64,000 bases of DNA from CAZPQK01 sp964588695 (GTDB taxonomy: Bacteria > Krumholzibacteriota > Krumholzibacteriia > WVZY01 > JAKEHA01), in contig CAZPQK010000008.1 of the NCBI GenBank assembly GCA_964588695.1, positions 1-64,000 on the forward strand. Direction: 5' to 3'. Below, in pieces: positions 18,872 to 27,646 of this stretch; positions within the stretch are counted from its first letter, which is position 1; every line of letters begins with the position of its first letter. The translations under genes and the position numbers were made by a program. Below the pieces are notes generated by a model. That model did no database searches. It was not told where the DNA came from and was given only the letters and a program-made list of their open reading frames with translations.

Positions 18872-19486
18872 CTAAACCGGGGTGGCTTCGGTGGCGTTTA
18901 CCAAAGATTGAGGCACAAAGGCGCCTCCGGAGACGACCATTTTGAGCCCCTCCTCCACTGTAATCGGAACCCGACGCACCAGAGATCGCGGGACGAACAG
19001 CAGGAAGCCAGAAGTGGGGTTGGGTGTGGTGGGAACAAACACGCTGACGACATCGTCGGAAAGAAGTGAGTTTACCGCACCGCTTTCTTCGGTTAGAAAC
19101 GCAAGCGCGTAGGTGCTCGCATGCGGGTACGGGACGATTACGACTTCCTGAAAGACGCTCTTTTTCTCCGAAAGGAAAATCTCCGCCAGTTCTTTAACCG
19201 CGGTATAAATACGTCGCACCAGGGGCAGCTTGTAGAGCAGTCGCTCGGCGCGCGAAATGATTTGCGAACCTACGATGTTGCTGGCAAAGCCGCCGACGGT
19301 GAGCAGCAACAGTAACACGGCGACAAAACCAACGCCGGGCCAGTCGATAATTGGGTACCGCTCTTGTAGCGGTTGGATCAGGTTGTCGATCCAGGTGAAC
19401 GTGCGCCACAACACCCACGCGGTAATAGCGATCGGGCTGATCACCAGGAGTCCGGCCAAAAACCATCTGCGAAATGTTCTGAACAT
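18872..19486 (-). CDS. DUF502 family membrane protein
   Basis: 204 residues. Two transmembrane segments near the N-terminus (about 8-26 and 50-72) are followed by a cytoplasmic or periplasmic domain with the DUF502 pattern: LPLVRRIYTAVKELAEIF, VVIVPYPHASTYALAFLTEE, VFVPTTPNPTSGFLLFVPRS. The molecular role of the family is not established. It starts 3 nt after the CorC-like gene stop and belongs to the same operon. Confidence 0.9.
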   Translation of the reverse strand: MFRTFRRWFLAGLLVISPIAITAWVLWRTFTWIDNLIQPLQERYPIIDWPGVGFVAVLLLLLTVGGFASNIVGSQIISRAERLLYKLPLVRRIYTAVKELAEIFLSEKKSVFQEVVIVPYPHASTYALAFLTEESGAVNSLLSDDVVSVFVPTTPNPTSGFLLFVPRSLVRRVPITVEEGLKMVVSGGAFVPQSLVNATEATPV

Positions 19487-19489
19487 TCT

Positions 19490-20761
19490 CTAGCCCGTCG
19501 AATCTTCCAGGCGCTCGGCCAGCGAGGCCAGACCGGTGATGGTGACGTTTTTAATTCGTTGGCGCTGCACACCCTGAACCTTAAACTTAAGGCCGCCGTA
19601 TTCTACCGTCTCGCCCGGTGTCGGCACCCGCCCGATGGTTTCAAAAAGAAATCCGCCGAGACTGTCCGAACTGCTTTCTCCAAACACAATTCCCAAATGC
19701 TCGCCAAGTTCGTCGAGATGTACCTTGGCATTACAAACGACCGTGTCGTCGTCCACCCGCTTAATTAACTCTTCTTCCGCGTCGAATTCGTCCTGAATCT
19801 CTCCGACAATCTCTTCCAACACGTCTTCCAGCGTCACAATCCCGGCGGTACCGCCGTACTCGTCAACCACGATAGCCATGTGCTGACGCCGGCCGCGGAA
19901 CTCGCTTAGCAACTCGTCGATTTTTTTGGTCTCGGGAACAAAGAAAGCGTCGCGAGCAAGCTGCGCAATGGTAAAGTCCTCCCCCGACGCCACCTTGCGC
20001 AGCAAATCCTTGGTAAACAACATCCCCACGATTCGGTCGATGGTCTCTTCGTAAACCGGAATGCGCGAATGCCCCGCGGATATTACGGTCGAAATCGTCT
20101 CTTCCTTGTCGGCCAATGCATTAACCGCAACGATGTCGATACGCGGCACCATAACTTCGTGCACCCGGGTGTCGCCGAAGTCCAAAAGGCTCGACATCAT
20201 CTTCTGTTCGTCGTCGTTGTCATCTCCGTTGGTCGTTCCAAACAGTTCGATTTTCTCGCGCAACGGAACGAACTCAAAAGACAGCTGGCGATTGAGCTTG
20301 GGCGAAATCCGGCGCACCGTAGATTCAAGCACGTAGGCGGCGGGCCGAGCGAGATAAACGATCGGATTGATGAACCAACTAAGTCGTTGAAGATAGACTT
20401 CGGGCGCCCGCAGAGAAACCACGCGCCCCACCATAATAGAAATAAGAAGCGTACCCACTACCAGTCCCGCCCGAGCGGCGGCGTCGAGACTGGAGTTTTG
20501 CAAGTGCCAGTCGCGCAGCACATGCATCAGCGCCCACACCACGCCCGCGGCGGCAAAGGATCGCACCAGGTCGATGGCGATACCGTTACGCACCGGATCA
20601 TCAAGCAGGCGGTTAAATACCGGGGTTTCGTCGACGTCATCGTCTTCGCTTCGTGCCAGACGCACCAACGACAAGGCTTCAACCGCGGTACCCGCGCCGG
20701 AGAGCAAAGCAAAGACAACAGCGACAGAAATAAATATGGCTAAGTCGGTTTCAGAACCCAT
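19490..20761 (-). CDS. HlyC/CorC-family transporter (CNNM/DUF21-like)
   Basis: 423 residues: a membrane N-terminal part with about three helices in the first 165 residues (CNNM/DUF21-like but weakly conserved), a CBS pair at about 205-325 (VMVPRIDIVAVNALADKEETI, GHSRIPVYEETIDRIVGMLFTKDLL, VVDEYGGTAGIVTLEDVLEEIVGEI), and the CorC_HlyC C-terminal domain (about 340-415, GEHLGIVFGESSSDSLGGFLFETIGRVPTPGE). Members are implicated in Mg2+ or Co2+ efflux. Placement directly after ybeY and before mgtE, with phoH upstream, matches the conserved phoH-ybeY-hlyC order. Confidence 0.92.
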   Translation of the reverse strand: MGSETDLAIFISVAVVFALLSGAGTAVEALSLVRLARSEDDDVDETPVFNRLLDDPVRNGIAIDLVRSFAAAGVVWALMHVLRDWHLQNSSLDAAARAGLVVGTLLISIMVGRVVSLRAPEVYLQRLSWFINPIVYLARPAAYVLESTVRRISPKLNRQLSFEFVPLREKIELFGTTNGDDNDDEQKMMSSLLDFGDTRVHEVMVPRIDIVAVNALADKEETISTVISAGHSRIPVYEETIDRIVGMLFTKDLLRKVASGEDFTIAQLARDAFFVPETKKIDELLSEFRGRRQHMAIVVDEYGGTAGIVTLEDVLEEIVGEIQDEFDAEEELIKRVDDDTVVCNAKVHLDELGEHLGIVFGESSSDSLGGFLFETIGRVPTPGETVEYGGLKFKVQGVQRQRIKNVTITGLASLAERLEDSTG

Positions 20762-20775
20762 TTTTTGCTACGGGG

Positions 20776-21231
20776 CTAGAACAAGGCCGCAATGTCGGAC
20801 GGGCTAAGCCGCCCCTCAAGCGCCGCTATCTCGGCGGCTTCCATTTTGGCCGCGGCGTCATCGGTATCGTGAACCATCCCGCGGACGTGCATCAGTCCGT
20901 GCACTACAATTCGGGCAAACAATACCTGTGGCGTTACCCCTAACGAATTCGCCTCCTTCGCGATCGTTTGGTGCGATACAAAAATTTCTCCAATGACATC
21001 CTCGTCGGAATCGACGTCGCCGTATTCGAACGTGATAACGTCGGTGGGCTTGTCCTTGCCTCTGAATTCCCGATTAAGAGACCGAATGTGATCGTCGTCG
21101 ACCACAATCACGTCTACGTTTGCCGTTCGTGGCGACAGGCCAGCCGCGATCTCGACAACTTGCCCACGCGTCTCATCCCCAAGCCAGGCTAGCTCAACGA
21201 CCTCACTGGACAGACTTAGCGACAGCTTCAC
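20776..21231 (-). CDS. ybeY: Endoribonuclease YbeY
   Basis: 151 residues; zinc-dependent RNase needed for 16S rRNA 3'-end maturation and ribosome quality control. The zinc motif is HGLMHVRGMVH at about 112-122, matching HGxLHLxGxDH with the usual Asp replaced by Val. Upstream are SLNREFRGKDKPTDVITFEYGD and EIFVSHQTIAKEA, both family signatures. The GTG start overlaps the end of pgpH by 29 nt, so translation is probably coupled. Confidence 0.95.
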   Translation of the reverse strand: MKLSLSLSSEVVELAWLGDETRGQVVEIAAGLSPRTANVDVIVVDDDHIRSLNREFRGKDKPTDVITFEYGDVDSDEDVIGEIFVSHQTIAKEANSLGVTPQVLFARIVVHGLMHVRGMVHDTDDAAAKMEAAEIAALEGRLSPSDIAALF

Positions 21232-23473
21232 CGGAAGGTTCGTCCTTTTTATCTTGTCCCGGGTAGGCGATCCGTTTGTGATAAATCCCCGAGAGGATCG
21301 AAATAAACTTCTCTTTTACCGTATGGATGTCGTCCAGTGTGAGCCCACTTTCGTCCAACTCACCTTCCTGCACCCGCGCGTCGATGAGCTTAGTCACCAT
21401 GTTGCGCACGTGCACCGGCGTTGGGTCGCGCAAGCTGCGCACGGCGGCTTCCACGGAATCGCCACACATGAGCAAGCCGGATTCCTTGGTTTGCGGTCGC
21501 GGTCCTGGATAACGAAAATCGTCCTTCTTGACGCTGGAATGGGAGTCGGTCTCGAGCGCTTTCTGGTAAAAGAAAGCCATCACGCTGGTACCGTGGTGCT
21601 CTCGAATCGCATCGATAATGATCTGCGGAAGCTTCTCTTCGCGCGCCAGTTCTACCCCGTCTTTAACATGCGACACCAGGATCAACGCGCTCATCTGTGG
21701 TGTTATCTTTTCGTGCTTGTTAAAACCGCCTTCCTGGTTCTCCGCAAAGTACTCGGGCTTAAACATCTTACCAATGTCGTGGTAGTAAGCCATTACCCGT
21801 GCCTTTAGCGAGTCGGCGCCAATTGCCTCGGCAGCCGCATCGACCAGGTTTCCAATCAACATCGAGTGGTGATAGGTTCCGTGCGCCTCCATATTAAGTC
21901 GCTTCAGCAATGGCTTGTTGAGGTCGGTCAACTCCAGCAGCGTGAAGCGCGATGTTCGGTTAAACAAACTCTCAAAAATGGGCAGCAAGAACATCACCGT
22001 CATAGCCGAAAACACGCCGTTACCTAATCCCCAAACCGAAGACCGGTATAGCTCGTCGAGACTTTCTGCCGTACCAAGTTGCACACCCAGAACGCCCAAC
22101 AGATACGCCGCCGCGACATGAATCAGAATGGCGTAGACGTGACTACGAGCCCGCATGCGCTCCACGCCAAACACACCGGCAGTCGCTGCCAGCATGGACA
22201 CGAAGCTAATATTGACATCGTAATTAGTCACCAGAGGAATCAGTGCGCCTGCAAACAATCCCGCGACCAGGCCAACGCGATACTCGAACAGCGCGGTCAG
22301 CATAATCGACACAAACGCCGCAGGAATTATGAACGGGTTGAACTGGAATCGCTCGACGATCCCGATGAACACCAGATACAACAGCATCACGGCGAACACA
22401 CAACCCAACTGGCCCAGGTTGCGGTAGATGTCGCGATGAAACCCGTAAAGGTAGGCTGCAAAAAGCAAACAAAACAGCAGCAAACGAATGATCTCGGCCA
22501 GATACAGGCTAACCATCAACAGCGGCGTTTTTTCCGATTCCTGGTCGGCGCGAAACTCCTCCAAAGCCAGGAGTATTTGCTCCTGGTCGTCGGTAACCTT
22601 GTCGTGTTTACCGATGATTCGTTCGTTCTTGGAAACTTCGAAGTAGTCGATCACCTGGTTAGTGGCCGCGTCGCGGCGCACGTTGGTTTCTTCGTAGTCA
22701 AACTGCAGGTTGGGCAGCAGATGGCCTCTCACCACTTCAAAGAACACCCGGGTACGGTCCTGGTTCGTCCCGAATCGTGCGGTCGCTTCTTCGCGTATCA
22801 GGCGATCAAGGTTCCCTTGATCGATAATGTCCGAGACTTTGCGTAGTGTTTCGTTCTGATTGTCGACCACCGAGATTTCGGTGTAGCCGTTGCGCCGGAT
22901 GATTGAGGCGTTATCAACCAGACCGCGAGTAAAAACATTGCGCTGAAAATCTTTGCTTGCTTTGTTGAGCGCTCGCAAGACCGAGGGTTGCGCAATCTCG
23001 TCAAGTGTGGCGGCCGGAAGATTGGGCAGCCATGACGACAATCGATTGGTCTTACCGGCTACGTCGAGCGTATCGATGTTGACGATAACCGTGAGCGTGT
23101 CCATTAACGCGGCCAGATCATTGGTAAGATCGGTCTCTACGTTGGGCAAACGGCGATAAACCGGAGGTACTTTCAGCGATGCCTGCGCCTGGCGAATACG
23201 CAGTTCTTCCTGAGACAGGGGCACACGAAAGTTAAACGGAGCGATGACGTCGCGATCGGCGATCTCGCCGGCTCGAAACGCGATCTCCTGGGTCCGCTTG
23301 GTCGGCGGAAGCAGAACGACGCCAACAAGAACAAAGACCAGCGCCAGCGTCAAGCGCGGCGTGATTCCCTGAGAGAACTCGTGGCGCAGGGCGATGCCTT
23401 TGGAATACTTTTCCGCGCGTTCTTCGCGCGAAACGTTCTTCCGTCGACGGAATAATCGAGAGAGTGGATCCAC
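21203..23473 (-). CDS. pgpH: 7TMR-HD family phosphohydrolase (PgpH-like c-di-AMP phosphodiesterase)
   Basis: 756-residue membrane phosphodiesterase. One N-terminal helix (about 38-56) leads to an extracytoplasmic 7TMR-HDED domain (about 60-320), seven transmembrane helices (about 325-510) and a cytoplasmic HD domain. Visible HD residues are HHSMLIGNLVDAAAEAIG, AYYHDIGKMFKPEYFAENQ near 559, and REHHGTSVMAFFYQKA. Characterised members hydrolyse c-di-AMP. The YbbR/CdaR homologue at 30661 fits a c-di-AMP circuit, though no cyclase gene is seen. It starts 11 nt after phoH. Confidence 0.93.
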   Translation of the reverse strand: MDPLSRLFRRRKNVSREERAEKYSKGIALRHEFSQGITPRLTLALVFVLVGVVLLPPTKRTQEIAFRAGEIADRDVIAPFNFRVPLSQEELRIRQAQASLKVPPVYRRLPNVETDLTNDLAALMDTLTVIVNIDTLDVAGKTNRLSSWLPNLPAATLDEIAQPSVLRALNKASKDFQRNVFTRGLVDNASIIRRNGYTEISVVDNQNETLRKVSDIIDQGNLDRLIREEATARFGTNQDRTRVFFEVVRGHLLPNLQFDYEETNVRRDAATNQVIDYFEVSKNERIIGKHDKVTDDQEQILLALEEFRADQESEKTPLLMVSLYLAEIIRLLLFCLLFAAYLYGFHRDIYRNLGQLGCVFAVMLLYLVFIGIVERFQFNPFIIPAAFVSIMLTALFEYRVGLVAGLFAGALIPLVTNYDVNISFVSMLAATAGVFGVERMRARSHVYAILIHVAAAYLLGVLGVQLGTAESLDELYRSSVWGLGNGVFSAMTVMFLLPIFESLFNRTSRFTLLELTDLNKPLLKRLNMEAHGTYHHSMLIGNLVDAAAEAIGADSLKARVMAYYHDIGKMFKPEYFAENQEGGFNKHEKITPQMSALILVSHVKDGVELAREEKLPQIIIDAIREHHGTSVMAFFYQKALETDSHSSVKKDDFRYPGPRPQTKESGLLMCGDSVEAAVRSLRDPTPVHVRNMVTKLIDARVQEGELDESGLTLDDIHTVKEKFISILSGIYHKRIAYPGQDKKDEPSGEAVAKSVQ

Positions 23474-23484
23474 GGCCTTACCGC

Positions 23485-24462
23485 CTACTGGCGATCGAAC
23501 GCCTTAATGATGCGTTGCACCAACTGGTGGCGAACAACATCGTCGGTGGTCATGTACACGAAGCCAATACCATCGATATCGGACAGAATCCGTTGCGCAG
23601 CCAACAGGCCGGAACGAGTTGGCGGCTCAAGGTCGATCTGCGAAACGTCGCCGTTTACGATGGCCTTGGCATTTTGTCCAATACGGGTAAGAAACATCTT
23701 CATCTGTAGTTCGGTCGTGTTTTGCGCTTCATCCAAAATGACAAACGCGTTATTCAGGGTCCGGCCCCGCATGTACGCCAGAGGCGCAACTTCGATGGTG
23801 CCGTTCTCCATGTAACGAACGGTCTTCTCCTGCCCCAGCATGTCGACGAGCGCGTCGACAATGGGGCGGACATACGGGTCAAGCTTGGCTTGAAAGTCGC
23901 CGGGCAAAAACCCAAGGCTTTCCCCCGCCTCCACTACCGGGCGAACCAGAAAGATCCGGTCGATGAGTTTTGCTTTCAGTGCCGAAACCGCAGACGCGAC
24001 CGCGAGGTACGTTTTACCAGTACCGGCGGGCCCGATGCCAAACACCACATCGTGTTGACGAATCGCGTCCACGTATAACTTCTGGCCCGCCGTCCGCGGC
24101 TTTACCGGTCGTCCCGCGCGAGTATTCACGACGATGTCGCCGTCGACTTCTTGTATCGACGGACGGCCGTTGCCACCGTTGCGGTGATCCACGACCACGT
24201 TTACGTCCTGCTCGGTGACGGCTTTGCCGCTTCGGGCTATTTCGATTAGCTGACCAATCACATGGGTCAGTCGTTCTATCTCCTCAGCGTTTCCCTTCAG
24301 TATGACTTCATCGCCCCGCACCACCAGCGCGCCGGGAAACGCATCTTCCAATATGTCCAAGTTCTTTTCTTGGGCGCCAAACAAACGCAAAGGATCAACG
24401 CCAGAGAACGAAATGACGCGCTTTTTTTGCGTGTTACCGTTGGCTTTTTCTCGTGTAGCGAT
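23485..24462 (-). CDS. phoH: PhoH family ATPase (YbeZ-like), possible ATC start
   Basis: PhoH-like P-loop ATPase with Walker A GPAGTGKT, FLVRPVVEAGESLGFLPGD, Walker B FVILDEAQN, and GDVSQIDL. These proteins act with YbeY in RNA metabolism. No ATG, GTG or TTG occurs between the upstream in-frame TAG and a TTG at 24390, which would remove a conserved family segment (VISFSGVDP before LRLFGAQEKN) and has no SD. An ATC at 24462 has GAGG 7 nt before it and would give 325 residues with that segment included; ATC initiation is inferred. If wrong, the protein starts at 24390 (301 residues). First gene of the operon. Confidence 0.85.
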   Translation of the reverse strand: MATREKANGNTQKKRVISFSGVDPLRLFGAQEKNLDILEDAFPGALVVRGDEVILKGNAEEIERLTHVIGQLIEIARSGKAVTEQDVNVVVDHRNGGNGRPSIQEVDGDIVVNTRAGRPVKPRTAGQKLYVDAIRQHDVVFGIGPAGTGKTYLAVASAVSALKAKLIDRIFLVRPVVEAGESLGFLPGDFQAKLDPYVRPIVDALVDMLGQEKTVRYMENGTIEVAPLAYMRGRTLNNAFVILDEAQNTTELQMKMFLTRIGQNAKAIVNGDVSQIDLEPPTRSGLLAAQRILSDIDGIGFVYMTTDDVVRHQLVQRIIKAFDRQ

Positions 24463-24482
24463 AGCCTACCCTCAATAGCGAA

Positions 24483-24502
24483 AGGGATTCGGCCGAATCC
24501 CT
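24483..24502. promoter_or_regulatory. Perfect 20-nt palindrome upstream of phoH
   Basis: AGGGATTCGG is followed at once by its reverse complement. It ends about 20 nt before the proposed phoH start. It could be an operator, or a second hairpin terminator for the upstream lipoprotein pair (TTTCG follows on the minus strand). Confidence 0.5.
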
Positions 24503-24512
24503 AAAACACAGA

Positions 24513-24545
24513 AACTCTTGGGCCGACGACGGCGCGACCCAAGAG
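24513..24545 (-). terminator. Terminator after the LysM lipoprotein
   Basis: CTCTTGGG pairs with CCCAAGAG around a GC-rich loop, followed on the minus strand by TTTCTGTGTTTT. A TATAAT at 24608-24603 upstream could make this part of the phoH leader instead. Confidence 0.55.
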
Positions 24546-24636
24546 CCTGAATTCCAATAATTTAGAGTTCCGCGATCGTCATATATTGGCCCGAATAATC
24601 AAATTATAGGCCAAGACCCCGGCGGGAACCATTAAA

Positions 24637-25326
24637 CTACCGGGGGATCTGGATAACTTGTTTAGGTTCAATAAGATTCGGGTCCGCGATTTGATCCTTG
24701 TTGGCCTCAAACAGTCGCGTCCAGTCCATCGGGTTACCGTAAACTTCCCAATAACTGGCAATCAAAGACAGCGATTCTTCCAGTGCCACCTGGTGGCTCC
24801 GCGGCCAGTGGCGCGGAATTACCAGCACCGTATCGGGGTAAATCCAATGCGGATCCTGAACCTTGTCCTGGTTCGCGCGGTAGATCCGCGGCCATTTGAT
24901 CGGGTCGGAGTAGACTTCCTCAAAGCTGGCGATCGTCCACAGCGTCTCGCCCGGCTTAATCGCCCACTCCTTCGGCAGAGCTTCCAACTCGTCAATCTGC
25001 GACGTTAGCGAACGAATGTCCGAGTCGAGGCGAGTGATCTCACGCTCGATTGGCTTGATGTCGTTGCGCAGCGTTTCGATTTGCTTGCGCGTCGCGGTTA
25101 GCTCGGTACGCTTTTCTTCGACTTCGGACTGAAGACGATTCAGCTCTTGCTCGAGATCAAGACAGTAGCGTTCTTTTTCCCGATTCGACAGTTGCTCGTA
25201 TTCCTCTTCGCCGTAATACTCGCCGGCCGAAACGTTAACGCCGCGGCCGCTCGTACCCGAACAACCCGTGACAACCAGGGCCAGCATAGCTACAGCAAAA
25301 GCAAAGCGCAGAAGGTGGCGCGGCAT
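24637..25326 (-). CDS. LysM-domain lipoprotein with coiled coil
   Basis: 229 residues. A lipoprotein signal ends at VTGC (Cys22), predicting lipid anchoring. A heptad-like coiled coil follows (about 45-115, EQELNRLQSEVEEKRTELTATRKQIETLRNDI). LysM-like segments are at about 120-170 (IKPGETLWTIASFEEVYSDPIKWPRIYRANQDKV...YPDTVLVIPR) and about 178-229 (SLIASYWEVYGNPMDWTRLFEANKDQI...KQVIQIPR). LysM binds peptidoglycan, so a periplasmic envelope role is likely. Its ATG overlaps the upstream lipoprotein stop by one nucleotide (TAATG), showing tight coupling. Confidence 0.88.
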   Translation of the reverse strand: MPRHLLRFAFAVAMLALVVTGCSGTSGRGVNVSAGEYYGEEEYEQLSNREKERYCLDLEQELNRLQSEVEEKRTELTATRKQIETLRNDIKPIEREITRLDSDIRSLTSQIDELEALPKEWAIKPGETLWTIASFEEVYSDPIKWPRIYRANQDKVQDPHWIYPDTVLVIPRHWPRSHQVALEESLSLIASYWEVYGNPMDWTRLFEANKDQIADPNLIEPKQVIQIPR

Positions 25327-25664
25327 TACGTGGCCTCCTTCTCGTCTTTGTCTTTCTTCTTGTCGTCTTTTTTCTTTTTCTCGTCGCGGCCGCTACCCTT
25401 TTTTAGCTCGTCGAGCTTCTTTTGGAGTTCCGCGGGTTTATCCTTCTTAGAATTGTATTCGGCTTGCTTGCGGGCGAGTTCGTCGCTGAGTGACTTGGCG
25501 CGCTTACGCGCATCGGCCAGATCCTTGTCCAGGATCTGCGAGTCCTCGCGGGTTTCTTCGATCTCAATCGGCGAAACCGTGCACGGCGGCACCTCCGCGC
25601 AGCCGTAGCTGGCGACAGCGGCCGCGATCAGGCCCACAAACAGATGTCGGTTCGGACGTCGCAA
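25326..25664 (-). CDS. Small lipoprotein with charged coiled-coil tail
   Basis: 112 residues when started at the TTG at 25664, which has AAAGGAG 5 nt upstream; the frame is open to 25679 but that start would overlap the SD. A signal ends at ASYGC (Cys22), a lipobox. The mature part is almost all helix-forming and charged (DLADARKRAKSLSDELARKQAEY) and ends in a Lys/Asp/Glu-rich run (about 92-112). It has no recognised domain. Its coupling to the LysM lipoprotein suggests the two proteins act as partners in the envelope. Confidence 0.8.
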   Translation of the reverse strand: MRRPNRHLFVGLIAAAVASYGCAEVPPCTVSPIEIEETREDSQILDKDLADARKRAKSLSDELARKQAEYNSKKDKPAELQKKLDELKKGSGRDEKKKKDDKKKDKDEKEAT

Positions 25665-25705
25665 CGTCACTCCTTTCAATTACCCTACGATAAGAAACGA
25701 GCGTT

Positions 25706-25735
25706 ACCCTAGCAACCGGATACCGGCTGTGTCAA
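25706..25735 (-). promoter_or_regulatory. Sigma70-type promoter for the lipoprotein pair
   Basis: Minus strand TTGACA (25735-25730), 18-nt spacer, TAGGGT (25711-25706); predicted leader about 35 nt. Confidence 0.65.
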
Positions 25736-25847
25736 GCGGATTCTCGCCCAAATACACTTATAACCCACTGTCACATAACGAGTTATGTAGCCAGGGGTTG
25801 GTTTAAGGGTTTTAAATCGTGGGGAAACCCATGTGTCCCAAAAGGCC

Positions 25848-27635
25848 CTATTGCTCCTCATCCACAACCTGGATGTGGAGATCGGCCAGTTGGTCCGGAT
25901 CGACGTAGGATGGGGCGTCGTCCATCAACGACGTGGCCTTCGCCGTCTTGGGAAAGGCTATCACGTCGCGGATCGAATCGCTACCCGCGAGCGTCATAAC
26001 GATACGGTCGATCCCAGGGGCGATCCCACCGTGCGGCGGCGCTCCAAATTCGAGAGCATCAAGCAAGAACCCGAAGCGACGCGCGGCGTCCTCTTTGGTG
26101 ATTCCCGTGACCGCCATTACCCGCTCCTGCAACTCGCGGTTATGGATTCGAATACTCCCCGACGCTAACTCCATACCGTTAGCCACCAGGTCGTATAAAT
26201 GCGCGCGAACCCGCAGGGGTTCGCTCTCCAAATATACCAAATCCTCTTCATAGGGCATCGAAAAAAAGTGGTGGCACGGTGTGTACGCGCCGGTCTCTTC
26301 ATCTTGCTCGTACAGAGGAAACTCATTTATCCACAAGAACTCAAAGCGGTCCGATTCCTGACCAAGCCCTAGCACTTTACCCACGTCCAGACGAAGCTTA
26401 CCCAGAATATGCGACACTTTTGGCGTGGGACCCACCAGGGCGACGATCACTTCTCCTTCGTCTAGACCAGTGGTTTCGATTAAGCGAGTTTGAATCGACT
26501 CGTCTAAGAACTTGGCCACCGCGCCGGTAAAGCCCGCCCCGTCGCGCTTAAGCCGAATGAGTCCACCGGCTCCCAACGATTTTGCGGTCTCTTCGAGCTG
26601 GTCGAGATCGCGCCGCGCCAATCCCACAGGCGCGACGAAACCACGAACCTGCTCACCCTTGTCCAGCGCGCCGGCAATGACGCGAAAGTCGGTCCCTTCA
26701 AAACAGCTGGTAAGCGTCTGCAACTCCATTCCCAGACGCAGGTCGGGCTTGTCGATGCCGAAGCGGTCGATTGCCTCTGCATAGGAGATGACTGGGAACG
26801 GTGTTTTAAGTTCAACACCCAGCCCGGCGCGAAAAATTTCCTTCATTAACGACTCGCCCAACTCAAACACATCTTTCTCTTCGACGAAGCTCATCTCCAT
26901 GTCGATTTGAGTGTGTTCGGGCTGACGATCGGCGCGGAGGTCTTCGTCGCGCATGCAACGCGCCAACTGAAAGTATCGATCAAACCCCGCGACCATAAGT
27001 ATCTGCTTGTACAATTGCGGACTCTGCGGCAACGCGTAGAACTTACCCGGGTGCAACCGGCTCGGAACCAGATAGTCACGAGCGCCCTCCGGCGTTGCGC
27101 GCACCATCATGGGCGTTTCGATTTCGAGAAAGCGTCGCGAGTTTAGAAAGTTGCGAATCGCAAGAATAATACGGTGTCGCAGTTCTATGTTGCGTTTCAT
27201 CGGTGCGCGACGTAAGTCCACGTACCGATACTTCAGACGCAACTCTTCGTTGGCTTTGGTTTCGTCCTCAACTTCAAATGGCGGTGTCTCCGAACGGTTC
27301 AGCACTACGACACGCGTCACCGCTATCTCGATTTCGCCAGTCGGAACTTCCGTGCGCTTGGTTTCGGCAGGTCGTTCGCGAACGACGCCGGCAACGGCGA
27401 CCACGTCCTCGCGCCGCAGTCCCCTGGTCGCGTCGTCGAGTTCGGCTTGTTCGGGATCGACCATCAGTTGGGTGAACCCGTAACGATCGCGTAAATCGAT
27501 AAAGCGTAGCCCACCCAGGTCGCGCATCTTTGCGACCCACCCCATCAGGTATACCTCTTCGCCGACCTGGTCGGCGCGCAAGGCGCCGCAATCGTGCGAG
27601 CGTTGAAACGGCAGCCAGTATCCCGGCGTTTCCAC
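25848..27635 (-). CDS. aspS: Aspartyl-tRNA synthetase
   Basis: 595-residue class IIb synthetase, normal length for bacterial AspRS. An N-terminal OB-fold anticodon-binding domain (about 15-105, VYLMGWVAKMRDLGGLRFIDLRDRYG) leads to the catalytic core with motif 2 (FQLARCMRDEDLRADRQPEHTQIDMEMSF). The bacterial GAD insertion spans about 290-420, and motif 3 is at the end (GIAPGIDRIVMTLAGSDSIRDVIAFPK). Whether it is discriminating or also charges tRNA-Asn cannot be decided from sequence alone. It starts 11 nt after hisS and closes this gene run; no clear terminator is seen after it. Confidence 0.98.
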   Translation of the reverse strand: METPGYWLPFQRSHDCGALRADQVGEEVYLMGWVAKMRDLGGLRFIDLRDRYGFTQLMVDPEQAELDDATRGLRREDVVAVAGVVRERPAETKRTEVPTGEIEIAVTRVVVLNRSETPPFEVEDETKANEELRLKYRYVDLRRAPMKRNIELRHRIILAIRNFLNSRRFLEIETPMMVRATPEGARDYLVPSRLHPGKFYALPQSPQLYKQILMVAGFDRYFQLARCMRDEDLRADRQPEHTQIDMEMSFVEEKDVFELGESLMKEIFRAGLGVELKTPFPVISYAEAIDRFGIDKPDLRLGMELQTLTSCFEGTDFRVIAGALDKGEQVRGFVAPVGLARRDLDQLEETAKSLGAGGLIRLKRDGAGFTGAVAKFLDESIQTRLIETTGLDEGEVIVALVGPTPKVSHILGKLRLDVGKVLGLGQESDRFEFLWINEFPLYEQDEETGAYTPCHHFFSMPYEEDLVYLESEPLRVRAHLYDLVANGMELASGSIRIHNRELQERVMAVTGITKEDAARRFGFLLDALEFGAPPHGGIAPGIDRIVMTLAGSDSIRDVIAFPKTAKATSLMDDAPSYVDPDQLADLHIQVVDEEQ

Positions 27636-27646
27636 GATGTTTCTCC

